From Holophaga sp. (GTDB lineage Bacteria > Acidobacteriota > Holophagae > Holophagales > Holophagaceae), in contig JADKBC010000002.1 in NCBI GenBank assembly GCA_016715205.1, positions 175,118 to 239,117 of the forward strand: 64,000 nucleotides of DNA, read 5' to 3'. The notes under the pieces are model-generated. The model was not told where the DNA came from. It searched no databases and saw nothing but the letters and a program-made list of their open reading frames with translations. Numbering within the stretch: the stretch's first letter is position 1; every line of letters begins with the position of its first letter. Shown piece by piece: positions 58,499-64,000 of this stretch. The translations under genes and the position numbers were made by a program.

Positions 58499-60308
58499 GG
58501 GCCGGCCAGCGCGCTCGAATGCGGGTGCCCTTGCCAGGTCCCGTAAGGATGGAGAGTTCGCCGCCGGAAAATTCGGCGCGCTCCCGCATGGACGCCAGCC
58601 CAAAACCACCCGTGGCATCGGCGGGCCGCAGGGTCGCCAAGTCGAAGCCCACACCATCATCCTGCAGTTCCAGCACAAGCTGATCCTCTTCCCGGCGCAG
58701 GCCCACGGTCACCCGGGTGGCTTGGCCGTATTTGGCCGTGTTGTTCAATCCCTCCTGCAGGATGCGGAAGATGTTGATCTTGAGGGCCTCGGGCACCTCG
58801 CCTTCGGTCAGTTCCAGGCGATGCGCCACAGTTACATCCGGCATCGTTTTCTGGAATTCCCGCAGGAACCACACGATGGTGGCAGATAGGCCCAGATCAT
58901 CCAGGGTCAGGGGCCGCAAGGCCATGGAAATGCGCCGCACCTCTTCCACGGAATTCTGGATCATGGGAATGACGGTGCGCAGGGATTTTGCATGGCAATT
59001 GAGGTTCTGGGGGCAGTCCGCATCCAGGGTGCGTTCCACCATGAGTTTGATGGCGCTCAGGGTGGAGCCGATGCTGTCGTGCAGCTCCCGGGCCACCCGG
59101 TGGCGCTCGTTTTCCTGCACCGAGAGCAAGCGACTGGAAAGGCCCCGCAGTGTCTCCTGGGAATCCTGTAGGGCCTGCACGGCTTCGTGGCGCTCGGTGA
59201 CATCCTGAATGTTCACCAGCAGGGCCTGGCCATTGCGATAGGGAATGACAGTGCTGCGGCCGCTCACCCAGCGGATGGCACCATCCTGGGCGAGGACTCG
59301 GCATTCGGCATCCTGGGCGGGTTTGGTGCCTGCCAGACGCTGTTTCCAGAGGTCCCGTACCCAGGGCCAATCCTCCGGATGCACGATCTCGCCAATACGC
59401 AGGGCACCGAGACTGGCTGGGTTGCGCTTGACGATTTCAAAAAAGCGGGGGTTGGCGTAGAGCACTTCTTCCCCGTGCACGATCAGAATGCCCGTGGGCG
59501 AGTTTTCCACCACGGTGCTGTATTTTTCTTCCGAGTGGCGAATGGCATCTTCGGCGAGCTTGCGGTCGCTGATATCCACAAAGGAATACACAAAGCCCGC
59601 CACCGTATCGTTGGTGCGCAGGATCGGCGAATAGGTGAGGTGCGCCGGGAAATAACTGCTGTCCTTGCGCCGGGCGCGCACTTCCCCGCTCCAGCCCTTG
59701 CGGGCCATGGGGCTGGAAAGGCCTCCGGCTGCAGCCTCCAGACTGAAGGCAGTGACATCCGAAAGGGTTTTCCCAAAGATCTCCTGCTCGGTCCAGCCGA
59801 ATTGGTATTCGGCAAAGCGGTTCCAGTAGATGATCACGCCCTCCTTGCCCGTGGCGATCACTGGTTGCTGCACCGCATCCAGGAGCTTCCCGTGGAGTTC
59901 CAAGCGGGAGGTGGTGTAAGCGTGTTCTTCAATCTCATTGAGCAACGACAGGTTGGTGGCTTCCAGCTCGGCCGTGCGCTCGGCAATGGTTTCCTCCAGG
60001 GACTCGCACACGGTTTGGAGCGCCCGTTCGGCCGCCATCTTCTCGTGGATGGTGCGCGACATGGGGCGCACAAAGAGGAAATACAGCAGCGGCACCATGA
60101 TGACCAGCAGGGTCACCACATCCACCAGTACCTCCAGCCGACTGCTTAGGCCAAAGTTGGGTTCCAAGAACCACATGACCGAGGTTTCAGTAAAAAAAAT
60201 GGCCAGGGTGACCGCGATGAAAGCCAAGGCAGGCGCCCGAACCGTGGCCCCCATGCCCACATCCTTGGGGCGTGGTCTGGGTTCCAGCGATGGGGGTTGT
60301 TCGGGCAC
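58488..60308 (-). CDS. PAS-containing sensor histidine kinase (HisKA_3, NarX-like)
   Basis: A 606-aa kinase from the GTG at 60308 (GAGG upstream). Two membrane helices near residues 25-80 are followed by a short coiled coil, two PAS domains ('GKLLDAVQQPVIATGKEGVI', 'YSTVVENSPTGILIVHGEEV'), then a HisKA_3 domain with 'HRVARELHDSIGSTLSAIKL' (phospho-acceptor His) and an ATPase domain 'VELQDDGVGFDLA'-like, seen here as 'LELQDDGVGFDLATLRPA'. It pairs with the convergent NarL-type regulator. The signal is unknown. Confidence 0.92.
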   Translation of the reverse strand: MPEQPPSLEPRPRPKDVGMGATVRAPALAFIAVTLAIFFTETSVMWFLEPNFGLSSRLEVLVDVVTLLVIMVPLLYFLFVRPMSRTIHEKMAAERALQTVCESLEETIAERTAELEATNLSLLNEIEEHAYTTSRLELHGKLLDAVQQPVIATGKEGVIIYWNRFAEYQFGWTEQEIFGKTLSDVTAFSLEAAAGGLSSPMARKGWSGEVRARRKDSSYFPAHLTYSPILRTNDTVAGFVYSFVDISDRKLAEDAIRHSEEKYSTVVENSPTGILIVHGEEVLYANPRFFEIVKRNPASLGALRIGEIVHPEDWPWVRDLWKQRLAGTKPAQDAECRVLAQDGAIRWVSGRSTVIPYRNGQALLVNIQDVTERHEAVQALQDSQETLRGLSSRLLSVQENERHRVARELHDSIGSTLSAIKLMVERTLDADCPQNLNCHAKSLRTVIPMIQNSVEEVRRISMALRPLTLDDLGLSATIVWFLREFQKTMPDVTVAHRLELTEGEVPEALKINIFRILQEGLNNTAKYGQATRVTVGLRREEDQLVLELQDDGVGFDLATLRPADATGGFGLASMRERAEFSGGELSILTGPGKGTRIRARWPAPSW

Positions 60309-60566
60309 GTGCGCCTCGCGGGGATATAGGTGAGGTGCAAAGAGGGAATGCCTTGTTCCAGATGGAAATAACCGGCCCGGTAAGCATAGCCTTGGCGCCC
60401 TCTGGAAGGGCTGGGGTTCTCACGGGAGAGATGCGTTGGCTTATCCCGCCAGCTTCCTTGGAGAGGTTTGCGCCAATCCATGATGTGATGTAAAAAAATC
60501 AATCCATCCATTGGGCTGGAATATCGGCTGGGATGGGTCACCGAAGAACCCAGGGAGGGCCACGGC

Positions 60567-62282
60567 ATGAACCAAGGGCTAGGACGATGCGTCGGGTTGG
60601 TGCTGGGGCTCTGGGCACTGGCGCCGGGAGGGTTGGTCGGTCAGGCCACGCCAAGCAACGCCACACCAAGCAAGGCCAAGCCGAAAGGCGAGGCCGCGGT
60701 CGAAAAGACCCTAGCCCTGGGGGAGCGCATGTACCGCAAGGGCATCCTCCCCTCCGGGGAGATCATGCAGACGGTGGTGAGTGGCAAAGAACCTGTGGCA
60801 GGCACCGTGTTTACCTGTGTGAGTTGCCATGGCCGCGCGGGCCTCGAATCCTTTGAGGGCGGCATCTACACCCTGGCCACCAGCGGCGCCAAATTGGGCC
60901 AGCCGCGCTATGGCAAGTATCCCAATCTCTCCATGGAGGAACGCACCCGCCTGAAGTTGCAGGCCCCGCCGGTGCGGCCTGCCTATACCGACGAAGCCCT
61001 GGCCAAGGTCCTGCGCACAGGGGTGGACCCCGCGGGGCGTGAACTGCATCAGGCGATGCCCCGCTATGACCTGACGGACCGGGACATGGCCCTCCTTATC
61101 CAGTACCTGCGTGGGCTCTCGGCCAAACATTCCCCCGGCGTGGATGCCACCACGATCCGCTTTGCCACGGTCATCACCGAGGAGGTGAGCCCCGAGGATC
61201 AGCAGGCCATGCTGGTGCCTCTGAACAATTACGTGGCCCGGCACAACCAGCTCTCCAATGGGTTTGGCAACCGCATGTACATGAGCATTGGCGGCGAGGA
61301 AATGAGCGGCGGCTACCGCAAGCTCGCCTTGTCCGTGTGGCGCTTGAAGGGCGCTCCCAGCACCTGGGGTCGCCAGTTGGCTGGCTACCTGGCCAAGGAA
61401 CCGGTCTTCGCGCTGCTGGGCGGCATTTCCTACGGCGACTGGAAACCCATCCATACCTTCTGCGAAACCAACAAGCTGCCCTGCCTGTTGCCCATCACGG
61501 ATTTTCCCGTGATCACGGAGGCGATTGGTACACCCAGTACTTTTCCAAGGGCTATTACCAGGAAGGCCAGGCGGTAGCGCAGTACCTGCGCAGCCTGAAC
61601 AATCCGTCGAAGATCAGCCGGGTGCTCCAGATCATTCAGGACGGCCCGGCCGGGCGTGACCTCAGTGCCGGTTTCCGGGAAACCTGGCAGGACATGGGGC
61701 AGGGCCCAGCCAAGGAACTGCACCTGAAGAAAGGGGACGTGCTCACACCGGCCTCCCTGCGGGCGCTGGTCGAAGCGGAAAAACCTTCCGTGGTGCTGCT
61801 CTGGGCCAACGCAGGGGAGGCCACCGCCGGACTGGCGGAACAGCCCGGGCGTCCAGAACTGGTCTTTCTTTCCTCCCGCTTGCTCGGCGCCAAGTCACTG
61901 GTGGTGCCTGAAGCTGCGCGGGCCTTCACGTACCTGACCTATCCCTACCGGGAGCCCAAAGACGAAACCAAATACGCGCGCTTTTCTTGCCAATTCTCTG
62001 TTGGCAGGGCTGGCCACCCACAAACCCGAAACCCGTATCTCCACGCGCACCTATTCCGTGATCCAACTGCTGCGCCTGCTGCTTACGGACATGGATCGGA
62101 ATTTCTATCGGGACAACTTCATGGATCGCGTGGGTATGCAACCCGACCAGGTATTGCCCGATTTCGTTCGGTTGAGTTTCGGCCCTAGCCAGCGCTACGC
62201 CTCAAAGGGTTGCTACATCATGCAACTGGGCCCCGGCCCCGAGCCCCAGCTTGTGCCCAAGAGTGAATGGGTGATCCACTGA
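60567..62282 (+). pseudogene. Cytochrome c / periplasmic ligand-binding fusion (two frameshifts)
   Basis: Signal peptide, then a c-type cytochrome domain with one CxxCH ('FTCVSCHGRAGLESFEGG') and 'DRDMALLIQYLRGLSA', and then a two-lobed substrate-binding domain like branched-chain amino-acid ABC binding proteins ('FATVITEEVSPEDQQAMLVP', 'EPVFALLGGISYGDWKPIH'). A missing G in the GG run at 61520-61521 and an extra T in 61982-61985 break the frame. Correcting both yields a single 571-aa protein ending 'LVPKSEWVIH'. GGGAGG precedes the ATG. It would couple ligand sensing or delivery to electron transfer. Confidence 0.8.
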
Positions 62283-62314
62283 GAGTCGTTAATCCATCCA
62301 TGAACGAGGTACCC

Positions 62315-63949
62315 ATGAATGCACTTGGACGCGCTCTGACGGCACTGGTCTTCGGTTTGGCCATGCTGTGCATGGGCTGTCTGGATGTGATCACCGCGCC
62401 CACCAACTTGACCTACAGTTCCAACCCCGCCACCTACCAGAAGGGCACGACCATTGTGGCCAACACGCCCACCCATGAGGGAGGCGTGGTGGAAACCTAT
62501 TCGGTGAGCCCCGCCTTGCCCGCGGGCTTGAGCCTCGACACTAAATCCGGCGTGATCACCGGCACCCCCACCGCGGGGGCCGCCACCGCCAGCTACACCG
62601 TGAAGGCCACCAACACCGCGGGCAGTGCCACGGTGTCCCTCAGCATCACCGTGAACGCTCCGGTCATCACCATCACCACACAGCCAACCAGCAAATCCAT
62701 CCTGGTGGGCCAAACGGCTTCTTTCAGCGTGGTGGCCACGGGGACCGGCACCCTGACCTACGAATGGCGCAAAGATGATGTCCCGGTGGTGGGCGGCAAT
62801 ACCACCACGTACACCACGCCCAACGCCGTCATCGGCGATAACGGCGCCCAGTACACCGTGGTTATTTCCGATACCTTCAGCAATAAGGAAACCAGCACTC
62901 CGGCCACCCTCACGGTGCTGGCCGCCGGTGGGCCGGGCACCAGCCTGGCCACGGGGAGCATGACCGCGGCGCGGGCCTTCCATTCCGCCACCCTGCTGCC
63001 CTCGGGCAAAGCCCTGGTGGCGGGTGGGTTCAGCGGCACCGCCCTGGCCACCGCGGACCTCTATGACCCCACCGCTGGCACCTTTGCCGCCACGGGCAGT
63101 TTGACCACCGCGCGGGAATACCATTCGGCCACCCTGCTCGATACGGGGAAGGTGTTGATCGTGGGCGGTCAAACATTGGGGAATGCCCCGACCGCCACCG
63201 CCGAACTCTACGACCCCACTACGGGCCTATTCACCGCCACGGGCAGCCTGGCAGCGGCGCGCTGGGACCACACGGCCACCCTGCTGCCCAACGGCAAGGT
63301 GTTGATCGTGGGCGGCCGGAATGCCTCCCTGGTGCTGGCTTCTGCGGAAATCTACGACCCTGCCACGGGCCTGTTCACTGCCACCACCCATGCGCCAGTG
63401 GCGGGCCGGACCACCCACACCGCCACCCTGTTGGAGAACGGGAAGGTGCTGCTGGTGGGCGGGCAGGGTGTGGGGTCGCCCACGCCGGTGCTGCTTACCG
63501 CCGAACTGTACGACCCGGGTACCGATACCTTTACCGCCACGGGCAGCATGACTTTGCCTCGCACCTATGCCACAGCCACCCGCCTGTCCACGGGCAAGGT
63601 ACTGCTGGTGGGTGGGGCGGCCAGCGCCGTGGCCGAAGTGTATGATCCAGCCCTGGGCACCTTTGCGGCCACCACGGGCAGCCTCACCACCGTGCGGGCC
63701 TTTGGGCACACCGCCACCCTGTTGCTCACGGGTCAAGTCTTGATTGCCGGTGGCAAAGGTTCGGGCTCACCGGCCCCGCTGCTGTCTGCGGGTGAGCTAT
63801 ATGACCCCGCCACTGGGCTCTTTACCCCCACCGGCAGCCTGACCGCAGTTCGGGAAGTCCATACCGCCACCGCCCTGACCACCGGGAAAGTGCTGCTGGT
63901 GGGCGGTTTTGGCTTGGGCTATCTCGCCACGGCGGAACTCTACTATTAG
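62315..63949 (+). CDS. Ig-like/kelch-repeat outer-surface lipoprotein
   Basis: 544 aa from the ATG at 62315 (GAGG five bases upstream). Signal 'ALVFGLAMLCMGC' with lipobox. Residues about 25-110 look like a He_PIG-type Ig domain ('LPAGLSLDTKSGVITGTPTA'), followed by a second Ig-like domain ('PTSKSILVGQTASFSVVA'). From about residue 215 there are six or seven kelch-like repeats of about 50 aa, each with 'GKVLLVGG' and 'AELYDP.TG.F..TGSL..AR'. It likely forms a β-propeller on the outer surface. The function is unknown; similar proteins occur as repeated paralogues in Acidobacteria. Confidence 0.85.
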   Translation: MNALGRALTALVFGLAMLCMGCLDVITAPTNLTYSSNPATYQKGTTIVANTPTHEGGVVETYSVSPALPAGLSLDTKSGVITGTPTAGAATASYTVKATNTAGSATVSLSITVNAPVITITTQPTSKSILVGQTASFSVVATGTGTLTYEWRKDDVPVVGGNTTTYTTPNAVIGDNGAQYTVVISDTFSNKETSTPATLTVLAAGGPGTSLATGSMTAARAFHSATLLPSGKALVAGGFSGTALATADLYDPTAGTFAATGSLTTAREYHSATLLDTGKVLIVGGQTLGNAPTATAELYDPTTGLFTATGSLAAARWDHTATLLPNGKVLIVGGRNASLVLASAEIYDPATGLFTATTHAPVAGRTTHTATLLENGKVLLVGGQGVGSPTPVLLTAELYDPGTDTFTATGSMTLPRTYATATRLSTGKVLLVGGAASAVAEVYDPALGTFAATTGSLTTVRAFGHTATLLLTGQVLIAGGKGSGSPAPLLSAGELYDPATGLFTPTGSLTAVREVHTATALTTGKVLLVGGFGLGYLATAELYY

Positions 63950-64000
63950 GCGTTTTGCAAATTTGCTTGGAAACCTTGGGCGCGATCCTGTTCCGCCTAA

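Noticed and set aside
60309..60566. GEMM (c-di-GMP) riboswitch upstream of the cytochrome fusion or kinase
   Set aside because: Fragments such as GCGCAAACC and GGGCGCC are present on the minus strand, but the conserved order and tetraloop-receptor elements do not line up. A covariance-model search would settle it.
1..64000. CRISPR array, rRNA operon, prophage or transposase
   Set aside because: No regularly spaced repeats, no rRNA-like sequence and no recognisable transposase or phage gene were found on either strand.

Overview
The window looks like chromosomal DNA of a GC-rich, Gram-negative, respiratory bacterium. It has outer-membrane β-barrels, a TonB receptor, TolC/RND pumps, many lipoproteins and very large multihaem c-type cytochromes. 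That mix, together with an FrzS-like pseudo-receiver, MeaB and an AmgK/MurU-like pair, fits Acidobacteriota of the Holophaga/Geothrix type. The assignment is inferred from gene content only; the window has no rRNA. Coding density is high and most genes lie in tight, often ATGA-overlapping operons.

Layout. 1-8.8 kb: a KimA-like permease cut by the left edge, a methyltransferase-like protein, lipoyl synthase (lipA), a PadR regulator with a HAAS-like membrane protein, and a MacAB/DevBCA-like exporter (adaptor, ATPase, two FtsX permeases). 8.8-20.2 kb: 3-methyladenine glycosylase, guanine deaminase, a PEP/pyruvate-binding protein, glutamate dehydrogenase, a lipoprotein, rlmH, a frameshifted PilZ-type protein, MeaB, a zinc-ribbon protein and a secreted protein. 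20.2-23.4 kb: tRNA-Pro followed by a small accessory block. 23.6-34.3 kb: cysteine synthase, pyrE, cobalamin adenosyltransferase, AmgK/MurU-like pair, CNNM protein, pseudo-receiver/coiled-coil protein, HtrA protease, tRNA-His, Hsp20 and SRPBCC proteins.

34.3-45.8 kb (minus strand) is the most interesting part. A TolC/CusB/CusA-like efflux operon has two 81-bp palindromic repeat units inserted in frame in its pump gene. Upstream of it lies an outer-membrane porin, a pentahaem lipoprotein and a giant cytochrome with 25 CxxCH plus up to nine expanded CxnCH motifs in about 285-residue tandem repeats. Together these three look like a porin-cytochrome conduit for moving electrons across the outer membrane.

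46.2-55 kb: a TonB-dependent copper receptor of the NosA/OprC type heads a cluster with a YtkA/FixH-like protein, a secreted protein, an ABC exporter (permease frameshifted), a RegB/RegA (PrrBA) redox two-component system, a TRASH-like metal-site protein and a dihaem peroxidase. This suggests copper acquisition and redox sensing linked to respiration. 55.5-64 kb: an FKBP isomerase lipoprotein, a hemerythrin protein with a degenerate GGDEF domain, a secreted metallothionein-like protein, a NarL-type regulator with a PAS histidine kinase, a cytochrome c/ligand-binding fusion with two frameshifts, and a kelch-repeat lipoprotein.

Four frame breaks, three of them in short homopolymers, occur in otherwise well-preserved genes. 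They may be sequence errors rather than true pseudogenes, and raw reads are needed to tell.
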